The notes beneath the pieces are model-generated. The model searched no databases. It was not told the DNA's origin and saw nothing but the letters and a program-made list of their open reading frames with translations. From Mycobacterium sp. HUMS_12744610 (GTDB lineage Bacteria > Actinomycetota > Actinomycetes > Mycobacteriales > Mycobacteriaceae), in NCBI RefSeq assembly GCF_041206865.1, contig NZ_JBGEDP010000001.1, positions 1,302,001 to 1,366,000 of the forward strand: DNA of 64,000 nucleotides. The letters run 5' to 3'. Positions 51,476-59,977 of this stretch are shown here, one piece after another; positions within the stretch are counted from its first letter, which is position 1, and every line of letters starts with the position of its first letter. Made by a program: the position numbers and the translations under genes.

Positions 51476-51890
51476 CGCAGCCGCCCCCCTTCGCACGTCA
51501 GAGCTTCATCGTCGCTGACGGGCAGGCGCGACCCGGCGATCTACGGGCGCGCGTGTCCCGATTGTGATTGAAACGTGGGCATTCTGGTGGTGCCGTTCTC
51601 TGCCATGGCTCTCCCCGCATTCCCGGTTGGCGAACTGCTCGAGCAACCAGGTCGGCTGCGCGGACTCGCGCGCGCCGAAGCCGCCATGCATCAGCGGGTG
51701 CGCAGGGCAGAACTCCCCCGGCCCCGCCCGCCCGGGACCTCGGCCGCTTGCGCTTTCGAACATGCCGTCTCGCCCAGGTCGCTCGCGTCGGCACTGAACC
51801 CCGAGCCCCCGGCGGTGCGTGGCCACCTCCCGATGAAAGGTGAGGCTACCCCACGGCGTTCCGTTGCTAAACCGGATCGCCGCGCCGGGT
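51476..51890. other. Intergenic stretch with no confident gene
   Basis: About 415 bp between two minus-strand genes. M. tuberculosis has a small plus-strand gene (Rv0942) here. The best candidate is the frame from GTG 51575, which begins MGILVVPFSAMALPAFPVGE and looks coding for its first 50 codons but then becomes Arg/Pro-rich. Two other frames are open over the same bases, so no call is made. Confidence 0.4.
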
Positions 51891-53126
51891 TCAGTTACCG
51901 CCGAGCGGGTACGGCGGCGCGCCGACCCCGGCGATCGAGTGGGTGCCCCACGGGGTCTGCTCGGTGATCCGCGCCGGCGCGCTGCGCTCGCCCACGGTCA
52001 GGGTCGCCGTCTGTGCCCGGCTGAGCGCGTCGTCCGGCAGTGGCTCGGACGGAGAACCGAAAACCGTTCCCTGCCAGTGGTATCGACCATCGATGGGATC
52101 CAGCCGGCCGGCAAGCCGGACGCGTACGGGGTGCGGTGCGCCCGCGAGCATCAGGGTCGCCGCACCGTCGTAGATCTCCCGGTCCTCGCGTGGGGAGCCG
52201 TTCGACAAGTCGAACGCCCGGGACACCGGCTGGGGCTGGACGGCCCGCACGTAGACGCGCTCGTTGAACACCTGCTGGCTGCTGCGCCGCACCTCGATGC
52301 GGGTCGCTCCGCTGTCGGTCAGGAGACGCACGCATTCGGCGACGTAGCGTGCCTGCGCGCCTGTTTCTTCTGCGCTTGACCCGCCGCCGAGGACGAAATA
52401 GTTGGGGAAACCGTGCATGGCGACGCCGAAGTAGGGTTCCGTGCCGGCAGCCCAGTCGTGCCGCAGCGTCACGCCGCCGACACCGACGACGGTCGCACCG
52501 GCGCCCGGATCGGCGGGTGTGAACCCGGTGGCGTAGACGACGGCGTCGGCGGGGTGGTCGACGCCGTCGCGGGTGCGGACACCGGTGGCGGTGAGGGTGT
52601 CGATCGCCGACCCCACCAGGACGGGCCCGGATTCGCGGGGTGTCGCGCCCGGCCGGAGCCGGCGGTGTAGCCAGCGTCTGGCGCGGGTCGACGGAAGTGG
52701 CAGCTCGGGGACCGTCCGGCGCGGCGCGTGCGCGAAGACGGTGACCGACGCCGCCCGTGCCAGCCGTCCGATGTGATGGCCGGCGACGGAGTCGGCGCCG
52801 ACGAGCGCGATGCGCTTGCCAGCCGGATCGAAGCCGGCGTCCCAGCTCGCCGCGGCAAACGACGCTCCGCGGAACTGGTCTCGCCCCGCCAGCTCCGGCA
52901 CCCATGGGCTCAGCAGGGCTTCGCGGGCGGCGACGACGACGCGGGCCCGCACCACGTCGCCGGAGGCCGCGTGCAGCGACCACGTGGCGCTCGCCTCGTC
53001 GAACACCGACCCGACCACGCGGCTGGCGTCGAGTTCGAGGAGGTCGGTGACTCCGGCGGCCGTCAACTCCGCGGCGGCGGCACCCGCGCCGACGACGACG
53101 ACGCGGCGGTCGGGTTCGTGCGTCAC
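51891..53126 (-). CDS. Flavin-dependent monooxygenase (Rv0943c type)
   Basis: FAD/NAD(P)-dependent oxidoreductase of about 411 residues. An N-terminal dinucleotide motif (RRVVVVGAGAAAAELTAAG) and a second one (GKRIALVGADSVAGHHIGRL) suit a flavoprotein monooxygenase, and VVYATGFTPADPG is the classical ATG motif. The first FAD domain is shorter than usual. A C-terminal 110-residue extension (LTVGERSAPARITEQTPW) is typical of the mycobacterial family. GTG 53126 overlaps the stop of the diiron gene by 4 bp (GTGA), so they are co-expressed; ATG 53147 is an alternative start. Confidence 0.82.
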   Translation of the reverse strand: MTHEPDRRVVVVGAGAAAAELTAAGVTDLLELDASRVVGSVFDEASATWSLHAASGDVVRARVVVAAREALLSPWVPELAGRDQFRGASFAAASWDAGFDPAGKRIALVGADSVAGHHIGRLARAASVTVFAHAPRRTVPELPLPSTRARRWLHRRLRPGATPRESGPVLVGSAIDTLTATGVRTRDGVDHPADAVVYATGFTPADPGAGATVVGVGGVTLRHDWAAGTEPYFGVAMHGFPNYFVLGGGSSAEETGAQARYVAECVRLLTDSGATRIEVRRSSQQVFNERVYVRAVQPQPVSRAFDLSNGSPREDREIYDGAATLMLAGAPHPVRVRLAGRLDPIDGRYHWQGTVFGSPSEPLPDDALSRAQTATLTVGERSAPARITEQTPWGTHSIAGVGAPPYPLGGN

Positions 53127-54028
53127 AGAAACCTGGTGCGCCGCCATCCGCGGCGCGCCAGCGGACCGAACAGGCCCACCTCCGTCAGGAACGCCGCCAG
53201 CGGGGCGAAGCCGGACACCTGCACCTCGTGCCGGTGCCGGCTGCTGCGCGCGGTCGCCTGTGCCCGCTTGGCGTCCAGACCCGTGCGGGCGTAGGGGATC
53301 GGGTTGGTGAACAGGTAGCGGAAGAAGTACCCGCCCAGCCCGTTGATGTTGGCCATGAACCATCTGTTGAACCGCGGCATCTCCCGCACCCGCTTGCGGG
53401 CGCCGTCGCGGGCGAACTGGATGTGGCGGGCCTCCTCGGTGACGTGAATGCGCATGAGCCGCTGGATGATCGGCTGCAATTCCGGATCGTCCATCATCTG
53501 CCGCTGCAGCGAGTCGAAGATCTCCTCGCCGATCAGGGCGGCCACCCACAGCATCGAGCCGTACTGGAAGGCCAGCGGCATGGTGTTGATGATCATCCGC
53601 TGCAACCGTCGCGGGCGGACCGGCTTGGCGCCGATGCGTTCGATGGCCTTGCCGAACATCACCATGTGCCGCGTCTCGTCGCCCATCTCGGTCAGCTTGT
53701 AATGCGTCGAGGAGCTGGTGGGGTCCTCGTGCAGGATGGTGCGCAGCAACGACTGGTTGAGCATGTTCTCGAACCAGATGCCCGCCGACAACGTGTTGAC
53801 CAACTCCTGGCGGGACAGCTCGATCTGTTGCTCGCGGGTTATCTCGTCCCACATCGGCGTGCCGTACAGGGACACGAATCGCGGTGGCAGATAGAACTTG
53901 TCCGGGTCCAGCGGTGCGTCCCAGTCGATGTCCACGACGGGTTCGTAGGACTTCTTGACCGAGCCTTTGAGCAACCGATCCGAGAACTCTTCCCGACTCG
54001 GCCCACCTGGCTTCACCGCAGTGGTCAT
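53123..54028 (-). CDS. AurF-like diiron oxygenase
   Basis: Ferritin-like diiron oxygenase family (PF11583, as AurF, which oxidises an aryl amine), 301 residues. The helical metal site is visible in SAGIWFENMLNQSL, EMGDETRHMVMFGKAI, ALIGEEIFDSLQRQ and MRIHVTEEARHIQFARDGAR, giving two E-x-x-x-H/E-x-x-H-type pairs. ATG 54028 follows GGGACAGC. It is translated just ahead of the flavin monooxygenase, suggesting a two-oxygenase pair. The substrate is unknown. Confidence 0.85.
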   Translation of the reverse strand: MTTAVKPGGPSREEFSDRLLKGSVKKSYEPVVDIDWDAPLDPDKFYLPPRFVSLYGTPMWDEITREQQIELSRQELVNTLSAGIWFENMLNQSLLRTILHEDPTSSSTHYKLTEMGDETRHMVMFGKAIERIGAKPVRPRRLQRMIINTMPLAFQYGSMLWVAALIGEEIFDSLQRQMMDDPELQPIIQRLMRIHVTEEARHIQFARDGARKRVREMPRFNRWFMANINGLGGYFFRYLFTNPIPYARTGLDAKRAQATARSSRHRHEVQVSGFAPLAAFLTEVGLFGPLARRGWRRTRFL

Positions 54029-54129
54029 CGCTGCTGTCCCTTCATCGGACCTTCAGACGGTACCCATGGTATCGGGTACTTGGAGTCCCCGACTAGCCCT
54101 TCGCGGTTTCGATTCGGTTGACTGACCCC

Positions 54130-54873
54130 GTGAGTCGGCACATCCACGTCATCGGCATCGGAGCCGGCGACCCCGGCTACGTGACGGTCCAGGCGATCGA
54201 AGCGCTCAACGACACGCAGGTGTTCTTCGCGATGGACAAAGGCGAACAGAAAAGCGACCTGGTGGCCCTGCGCCGGGAGATCTGCGCCCGGTTCATCCGC
54301 GAGCCCGGCTACCGCTTCGTCGAGCTGGCCGACCCGAAGCGCGCCGCCGACGGCGAGTATCGGGAAGCGGTGTCGGACTGGCATGCGGCCCGCACGCGCA
54401 TCTGGTCGCAGGCCATCTCCGAGGAGCTGGGTCCCGACGGCGTCGGCGCCTTCCTGGCGTGGGGGGACCCGTCGCTGTACGACAGCACGCTGCGCATCCT
54501 CGAGGCGGTAGCGGCCGACGTCGAGTTCAGCTTCGATGTCATCCCGGGCATCACCGCCGTGCAGGCGCTGACGGCCCGGCACCGCATCCCCCTCAACGAG
54601 GTCGGCGAACCGGTCCTCATCACCACCGGCAGGCGGCTGCGCGAGCGCGGCATGTCGGGCTCGGCGGTGGTGATGCTCGACGGTGACTGCGCGTTCCAGA
54701 CGTGTCCGGCAAACACCCGGATCTGGTGGGGTGCCTACCTCGGGACGGACGACGAGCTGCTGGTGGCGGGGACCGTCGGCGGGGTGGGTGCGCGGATCGC
54801 GGCGTTGCGGGCCCGGGCCCGCGCACGGCACGGCTGGATCATGGACACATATTTGCTCAGAGCGGCAGACTGA
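54130..54873 (+). CDS. cobF: Precorrin-6A synthase (deacetylating), CobF
   Basis: SAM-dependent C1-methyltransferase of aerobic cobalamin biosynthesis: precorrin-5 to precorrin-6A with loss of acetate. 247 residues. HVIGIGAGDPGYVTVQAIEA is the SAM-binding start, then FLAWGDPSLYDSTLRIL and VIPGITAVQALTARHRIPL are conserved. The gene is deleted in the M. tuberculosis complex but present in M. canettii and other mycobacteria at this locus. GTG 54130 is preferred over TTG 54118. The fpg-like gene begins 4 bp after its stop. Confidence 0.93.
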   Translation: MSRHIHVIGIGAGDPGYVTVQAIEALNDTQVFFAMDKGEQKSDLVALRREICARFIREPGYRFVELADPKRAADGEYREAVSDWHAARTRIWSQAISEELGPDGVGAFLAWGDPSLYDSTLRILEAVAADVEFSFDVIPGITAVQALTARHRIPLNEVGEPVLITTGRRLRERGMSGSAVVMLDGDCAFQTCPANTRIWWGAYLGTDDELLVAGTVGGVGARIAALRARARARHGWIMDTYLLRAAD

Positions 54874-54877
54874 AGAA

Positions 54878-55741
54878 GTGCCCGAACTGCCCGAGGTCGA
54901 AGCGCTGGCCGACCATCTGCGCCGCAACGCCGTCGGCCTGACGATAGGCCGCATCGACGTCTCCGCGTTCTCGGTGCTCAAGACGTTCGACCCGCCGATC
55001 GGTGCGCTGCACGGCCAGGCCGTCGTCGGCGCCGATCGGTGGGGCAAATACCTGGGGCTGCACGCCGGGGAGCTGTGGTTGATCGCTCACCTGTCGCGCG
55101 CGGGCTGGTTGCGCTGGTCTGACAAGCTGGCCGCCGCGCCGCTGCGCCCGGGCAAGGGGCCGATCGCGCTGCGGGTCCATCTGGGCACGCCCGGCGAGGC
55201 GCCGGGCTTCGACCTCACCGAGGCCGGCACCCAGAAGCGGTTGGCCGTGTGGCTGGTCGAGGACCCGAAAGCGGTTCCCGGCATCGCCACCCTGGGCCCG
55301 GATGCGCTGGAACTCGGTCCCGAGGAGCTGGCCGGGGTGTTGGCCGGCAACATGGGCCGGATCAAGACCGTCATCACCGACCAGAAGGTGATCGCCGGCA
55401 TCGGCAACGCCTACAGCGACGAGATCCTGCACGTCGCCAAGATTTCGCCGTTCGCGACGGCGGGCAAGTTGTCGGCCGACCAACTGGGCACCCTGCACGA
55501 CGCGATGGTGTCGGTATTGACGGACGCGGTGAGTCGCTCCGTCGGCCAGGGCGCAGCGATGCTGAAGGGGGAGAAGCGCTCCGGGCTGCGGGTGCATGCC
55601 CGCACCGGCCTGCCGTGTCCGGTGTGCGGGGACACCGTGCGTGAGGTCTCGTTCGCGGACAAGTCGTTTCAGTACTGTGCGACCTGCCAGACCGGCGGCA
55701 AGGTGCTGGCCGACCGCCGCATGTCGCGGCTGCTCAAGTAG
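54878..55741 (+). CDS. Formamidopyrimidine-DNA glycosylase family protein (Fpg/Nei)
   Basis: Base-excision repair glycosylase/AP lyase, 287 residues and full length. After the initiator it reads PELPEVEALADHLRRN: Pro2 is the Schiff-base nucleophile and Glu3 the acid. Further on are the helix-two-turn-helix KVIAGIGNAYSDEILHVAKI and the C4 zinc finger (CPVCGDTVREVSF...YCATCQ). M. tuberculosis Rv0944 at this position is a truncated version. The GTG start is 4 bp after the cobF stop. A group II intron begins 20 bp after the stop. Confidence 0.92.
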   Translation: MPELPEVEALADHLRRNAVGLTIGRIDVSAFSVLKTFDPPIGALHGQAVVGADRWGKYLGLHAGELWLIAHLSRAGWLRWSDKLAAAPLRPGKGPIALRVHLGTPGEAPGFDLTEAGTQKRLAVWLVEDPKAVPGIATLGPDALELGPEELAGVLAGNMGRIKTVITDQKVIAGIGNAYSDEILHVAKISPFATAGKLSADQLGTLHDAMVSVLTDAVSRSVGQGAAMLKGEKRSGLRVHARTGLPCPVCGDTVREVSFADKSFQYCATCQTGGKVLADRRMSRLLK

Positions 55742-56128
55742 TCGCTATGCTGCCCGGGTGGTGCGTCCTGAAAGTTGGATTGGACTAGCGGGTGGAAGTC
55801 CCGTCCCGGTAGGTACCGGAGCGCCGGGTAGCAGGCCCCGGTTCGTTGGAGAGATCTGGCGGGCTGAGCGGGGTGTCGAGAGCCTCTTTGGAGGGAGCAA
55901 GTGTGCGGGCCGTAGCGTTAAGCGAACTCTGCAGCCTCGTCACAACCACAATGGGAGAGCCGAGCCGCTCATTTCACGGCGAAGGCCATGTCCGGCGAGC
56001 CCTGGTCCGGGGTCAGCTTGTCGGGTCTTCCCGGGGTATGGGTGGCGGCACGTGCACATAGTCTGGTTCGGAACAGGAGAGACCCGTCTGCCTGGCCTTC
56101 GTCGGGCAAAGACCAGGGGTATAAGCCG

Positions 56129-57634
56129 ATGGTGAAATCCTTTGGAGGGCAGCGGGAGTCCGATGGGGTCGTAGTACCGCGGATCGGCGTGCAACATAAC
56201 GCGCCGGGAGGGAAGGGCCCCGACTTTGATCATGCGCGTGAAGTGGGTAAGCGTGAGGGCATGGCCGGGTCTGCCCGGTCCAACTACCCCGGTGGGCTAT
56301 CGCCTGTCGTAGCCGACGAGGAGCCGTTGAGTTGCTCGCCGGTGAAAGTGCGACAACTGCAACGCACGCTATGGGCTGCGGCCAAGCAGTCGAAGGGTCG
56401 GCGTTTCCACGTCCTGTATGACCGTATCTGTCGGGGTGACGTCCTGGTGGAGGCGTGGGAACGAGTGCGCAAGAACAGGGGTGCGGCCGGGATGGATCGT
56501 GTCACTCTGGTCGCGGTGGAGGATTACGGCGTGGACCGCATGTTGCGTGAGTTGCGCCATGACCTTTGCGAGGGTGTGTATCGTCCCGCGCCAGCCAGGC
56601 GTGTGGAGATTCCGAAACCACGAGGTGGTGTGCGGCCGTTGGGGATTCCCACGGTGCGAGACCGGGTGGCTCAGGCGGCGGCCAAGCTGGTGTTGGAACC
56701 GATTTTCGAGGCGGACTTTCTGTCGTGCTCGTATGGGTTTCGGCCGAAGCGGTCGGCGACGATGGCGATGGAGCGGTTGCGTACCGGGTTCATCGAGGGT
56801 CATCGGTTCGTGGTCGAGTTCGACATCGCCAATTTCTTCGGCGAGATCGACCACGAACGCCTGCTTGAGTTGGTGGGCAGGCGGGTCTCGGATCGCAGAA
56901 TACTCAAACTGCTGCGTTTGTGGCTGCAAGCAGGGGTGTTGGTCGACGGGGTGGTGACGCGGACGGTCGCGGGCACCCCGCAGGGCGGGGTCATCTCCCC
57001 GCTGCTGGCTAACGTCTTCCTGCACGTGCTCGACACTGAACTGTCCGCCCGCGGGGTGGGTGAGTTGGTGCGCTACGCCGATGACGGTGTGGTGCTGTGC
57101 CGATCGCAGGCACAGGCGAATGTGGCTCTGGAAGCGGTGGGAGAGATCCTGGCGTCGTTGGGGTTGCGGCTGCATCCGGAGAAGACGAAGGTGGTCGATC
57201 TGCGTGAGGGTCGTGAGGGCCTGGATTTTCTGGGTTGTCATTTCCGGGCGCGCATGTCGGGGCGGTTGTGGGAGCAGCAGCGCATTGTGCGCTACTACCT
57301 GCACCGTTGGCCCAGCCAAACGGCGATGGTGCGGCTGCGGACGAAAGTTCGTGAGCGTACCGGTCGTCACCGGGTCGGAGCCGATATTCGCGATGTGATC
57401 GCGGATCTCAATCCGATCTTGCACGGCTGGGGCAACTACTTTCGGACCGGTAACGCCGCCGAGAAGTTCCGTCAGATCGACTGGTATGTGAATAGTCGGC
57501 TGTTCCGCTTGATGGTTAAGAAGCGGGGCCGCAACCTACGCGCAGGCCAGGCCGATCAGTGGACCGAAGCGTGGTTCAACGGGCACGGCCTGCACCGGCT
57601 TCGTGGCACTATCCGCTACCCGAAGGCTGCGTAA
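56129..57634 (+). CDS. ltrA: Group II intron reverse transcriptase/maturase
   Basis: Intron-encoded protein of 501 residues. Reverse-transcriptase blocks are in order: RKNRGAAGMDRVTLVAV, YRPAPARRVEIPKPRGGVRP, SYGFRPKRSATMAME, VVEFDIANFFGEIDHERLL, GTPQGGVISPLLANVFLHVL and the catalytic YADD in RYADDGVVLC. The GIIM maturase domain follows (LNPILHGWGNYFRTGN). There is no HNH endonuclease at the C-terminus, which ends RYPKAA, so target priming would rely on nascent DNA. The frame upstream to 55988 is structural RNA; ATG 56129 is the likely start. Confidence 0.93.
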   Translation: MVKSFGGQRESDGVVVPRIGVQHNAPGGKGPDFDHAREVGKREGMAGSARSNYPGGLSPVVADEEPLSCSPVKVRQLQRTLWAAAKQSKGRRFHVLYDRICRGDVLVEAWERVRKNRGAAGMDRVTLVAVEDYGVDRMLRELRHDLCEGVYRPAPARRVEIPKPRGGVRPLGIPTVRDRVAQAAAKLVLEPIFEADFLSCSYGFRPKRSATMAMERLRTGFIEGHRFVVEFDIANFFGEIDHERLLELVGRRVSDRRILKLLRLWLQAGVLVDGVVTRTVAGTPQGGVISPLLANVFLHVLDTELSARGVGELVRYADDGVVLCRSQAQANVALEAVGEILASLGLRLHPEKTKVVDLREGREGLDFLGCHFRARMSGRLWEQQRIVRYYLHRWPSQTAMVRLRTKVRERTGRHRVGADIRDVIADLNPILHGWGNYFRTGNAAEKFRQIDWYVNSRLFRLMVKKRGRNLRAGQADQWTEAWFNGHGLHRLRGTIRYPKAA

Positions 57635-57655
57635 CCATGTCAAGAAGATCATCGG

Positions 57656-57690
57656 TAAGCCGTGTGCGGGAAAACCGCATGCACGGATTG
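57656..57690 (+). ncRNA. Group II intron domain V
   Basis: An AGCCG start, a GTGCGG stem closed by a GAAA-type loop, a two-base bulge and the return strand ending CACGG give the conserved catalytic hairpin, with the AGC triad at 57658-57660. Confidence 0.75.
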
Positions 57691-57744
57691 AAAGGGGGAT
57701 GGGGAAACGGGTCTGCTCTGCGGACACCGCGCCCCTGACTACCA

Positions 57745-58494
57745 ATGACTCGTCAGAAGATCCTGATCACCGGCGCCAGCTCCGGCCTAGGCGCCGGGAT
57801 GGCGCGTTCCTTCGCGGCCAAGGGCCGTGACCTGGCGTTGTGCGCCCGTCGCACCGAACGACTCGACGAGCTCAAAGGCGAACTGTCACAACGGTATCCA
57901 GGGATCAAGATCGCGGTAGCGGCGCTGGATGTCAACGACCACGAGCAGGTGCCCAAGGTGTTCGGCGAACTCGGCGACGAGATCGGTGGCATCGATCGCG
58001 TCATCGTCAACGCCGGCATCGGCAAGGGCGCCAAGCTGGGCTCGGGCAAGATGTGGGCCAACAAGGCGACCATCGAGACCAACCTGGTCGCCGCCCTGGT
58101 GCAGATCGAGACCGCGCTGGAGATGTTCGCCAAGAGCGGCTCGGGCCATCTGGTGCTGATCTCCTCGGTGCTCGGCAACAAGGGAGTGCCGGGCGTCAAA
58201 GCCGCCTACTGCGCAAGCAAAGCCGGTCTGAGCTCACTGGGCGAGTCGCTGCGCGCCGAGTACGCAAAAGGCCCCATCAAGGTGACGGTGATCGAGCCCG
58301 GATACATCGAATCGGAGATGACGGCCAAGTCGAACAGCACAATGTTGATGGTGGACAACGAAACCGGCGTCAAGGCGCTGGTCGAGGCCATCGAGCGCGA
58401 GCCTGGCCGGGCCGTGGTGCCGCGGTGGCCGTGGGCGCCGCTGGTGCAACTGATGCGGGTCTTACCGCCCCCGCTCACCAAGCGGTTCGCCTGA
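57745..58494 (+). CDS. Short-chain dehydrogenase/reductase (Rv0945 type)
   Basis: SDR of 249 residues. The cofactor motif TGASSGLGAGMA is at residues 8-19, NAGIGKG in the centre, and Ser-Tyr-Lys in ISSVLGNKG and AAYCASKAGLSSLGESLRAE. It is at the position of Rv0945 after the fpg-like gene. The group II intron ends 2-5 bp before the ATG, so no ribosome site precedes it on the unspliced RNA. Splicing would join TATGCTGCCCGGGTG to the start, which also lacks a Shine-Dalgarno, suggesting leaderless initiation in the ancestor. Confidence 0.9.
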   Translation: MTRQKILITGASSGLGAGMARSFAAKGRDLALCARRTERLDELKGELSQRYPGIKIAVAALDVNDHEQVPKVFGELGDEIGGIDRVIVNAGIGKGAKLGSGKMWANKATIETNLVAALVQIETALEMFAKSGSGHLVLISSVLGNKGVPGVKAAYCASKAGLSSLGESLRAEYAKGPIKVTVIEPGYIESEMTAKSNSTMLMVDNETGVKALVEAIEREPGRAVVPRWPWAPLVQLMRVLPPPLTKRFA

Positions 58495-58515
58495 CCCTTC
58501 CGCAGCTCCCGTCGC

Positions 58516-58573
58516 CGAGCGTGCGTGTCTGTACGCGACACTCCGGGCGCGCGCGTACAACTGCGCACGCTCG
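58516..58573. terminator. Long hairpin between convergent genes
   Basis: CGAGCGTGCG (58516-58525) pairs with CGCACGCTCG (58564-58573), and inside it TGTACGCG (58530-58537) pairs with CGCGTACA (58552-58559). It lies between the ends of two convergent genes and could terminate both. Confidence 0.6.
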
Positions 58574-58582
58574 CGCCAGGGG

Positions 58583-59902
58583 TCAGTGCGGCACCGGGGT
58601 GTAATGTGCCGCGTCGGTGGTGAATTCGGGCTTTCCGTAGGTCGCGAGCCGCAGCTTGAGCAGCCCGATGACGTACGCGTCGGTGATGTCCCGAAGCACC
58701 GGAATGCGGCTGGCGTGGCTCACCGCTGTGAAGCGCCCGAGGATGAACGGCGCGGTGAGGGCGATGCGCAGGAGATCGGTGGCCTCGAGGGAAACGCCCA
58801 TCGCCTCGGCGATCTCGCGGTCGCCGTTGCAGAAGGTGCGAACGAACGTGAGCTTGCTGAAGCTCTTCTCGACCGCGTCGGCGCACCGGTCGAACAGGGT
58901 GGTGTCGGGGCGCAGATAGGCAGCCATCGTGCCGCGGACGAGCTCTTGGCAGATGGCGTCGAACCCGTGGCGCAGCAACGCCGATCGCGCGTGCATGACG
59001 TGGACGATGTCGGCGGGTTCGGCGGGCAGCAGTTCCTCGGGCAGGCCGAGCAGAAAGCAGCGGTACCTGGCGAATTCGACGACGGCGCGTTCGGCGGCGG
59101 TGAACTCGCTGCGGCCCTGCTGGCGCGCCTTGCGGGCCAACAGGTATTGGCCGATCATCCCGGCGGGCATCTGGTCGACCTGCGGAACCGGCATCCCGTA
59201 GACCGCGACGTCCCATTTGTCCGACTTCTTGAGCGCGTTGTAGCGGACCATCGAGTGCATCAACCGGACCATGGCGGCCGCCTCGAACCCGGGGCCGTAG
59301 CGGTCGAGTGCTCCGGGGAGCGTGGTGACGGCGAAGAAACTGGCCGTCTCGTTGACCCGCCGCGCGGCCCGCTTGCCCGACAGCGCGCCGGTCAGGGCCA
59401 TCGGCAGCGCGGCATAGGTGTTGGTGAAGGTCGCCACGAAGGCTCCCCGCGTGATGAACGGGGCCAGCAGCGCCGCGGGGATGCGCTCCTGCCGGGCGCC
59501 CTCACGGACCAGGTCGAAGTCGATCCACTCGGGGGTGGCCTCCATGGCGGCGATGAACGCCGCGAGTTCGGGGGGCGCGTCGGGCACGGCCTCGATCCCC
59601 TTGCGGCAGGCCGTCTTGAGCATGTCGATCAGGTGCGTGACGCTGTGCGTGGTCATCAGCGCGGCATAGGGATCGGCCACGACGTCGCCGAGCATGGTGG
59701 CCGTGCTCATCAGCTCGACGACGCGCTCGTCGTCGAGGATCGTGGCGCGCTCGGCGATCCAGGCGGGCAGGGCCGATTCGGCGTCGGGCTCGGTGGCCAG
59801 GCGGTCCGGTCGCCGGTCGAAGTCGAAGTCCCCGTACAGCTCGGGCTGCAGGTCGCGTTGGCTCCGGACCCGGCGGGCGAGCTCGGGGTAATACGCGACC
59901 AT
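58583..59902 (-). CDS. MpaB/rubber-oxygenase-like protein (DUF2236)
   Basis: Predicted haem oxygenase-fold protein of 439 residues, family of fungal MpaB and bacterial latex-clearing proteins. Signature segments are ALMTTHSVTHLIDMLKTACR, RRVNETASFFAVTTLPG, MVRLMHSMVRYNALKKSDKW (likely His ligand region) and PAGMIGQYLLARKARQQ. The substrate is unknown. ATG 59902 follows GGGAGG; the frame extends upstream into the operator. It is divergent from a TetR gene across a large palindrome, so it is probably repressed by it. Confidence 0.82.
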   Translation of the reverse strand: MVAYYPELARRVRSQRDLQPELYGDFDFDRRPDRLATEPDAESALPAWIAERATILDDERVVELMSTATMLGDVVADPYAALMTTHSVTHLIDMLKTACRKGIEAVPDAPPELAAFIAAMEATPEWIDFDLVREGARQERIPAALLAPFITRGAFVATFTNTYAALPMALTGALSGKRAARRVNETASFFAVTTLPGALDRYGPGFEAAAMVRLMHSMVRYNALKKSDKWDVAVYGMPVPQVDQMPAGMIGQYLLARKARQQGRSEFTAAERAVVEFARYRCFLLGLPEELLPAEPADIVHVMHARSALLRHGFDAICQELVRGTMAAYLRPDTTLFDRCADAVEKSFSKLTFVRTFCNGDREIAEAMGVSLEATDLLRIALTAPFILGRFTAVSHASRIPVLRDITDAYVIGLLKLRLATYGKPEFTTDAAHYTPVPH

Positions 59903-59917
59903 GACGACCTCCCGGGT

Positions 59918-59956
59918 AACTAACACTTGGTGAGTAATACTCACAACTTGTTAGTT
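59918..59956. promoter_or_regulatory. 39-bp palindromic operator between MpaB-like and tetR genes
   Basis: Arms 59918-59936 and 59938-59956 are reverse complements at 16 of 19 positions around a single central base. The outer AACTAAC and inner GTGAGTA segments match perfectly. It is AT-richer than the surroundings and covers the divergent promoter region. Confidence 0.75.
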
Positions 59957-59977
59957 AAGCTGTCAAGGGTGAGCACC

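Larger units (their letters stand above)
55761..57742 (+). mobile_element. Group II intron with maturase ORF
   Basis: The 5' end GTGCGTCC matches the group II consensus GUGYG. A structured 370-bp leader (domains I-III) precedes the maturase ORF in domain IV. A domain V hairpin at 57656-57690 and a domain VI hairpin ending in CTGACTAC follow. The 3' boundary is accurate to about two bases. It sits between the fpg-like gene and an SDR gene, 2-5 bp before the latter's ATG, in the sense orientation. Confidence 0.85.

Noticed and set aside
51891..53852. 653-codon ORF suggesting a longer monooxygenase
   Set aside because: The upstream part is an alternative frame of the AurF-like gene; GTG 53126 overlaps that gene's stop.
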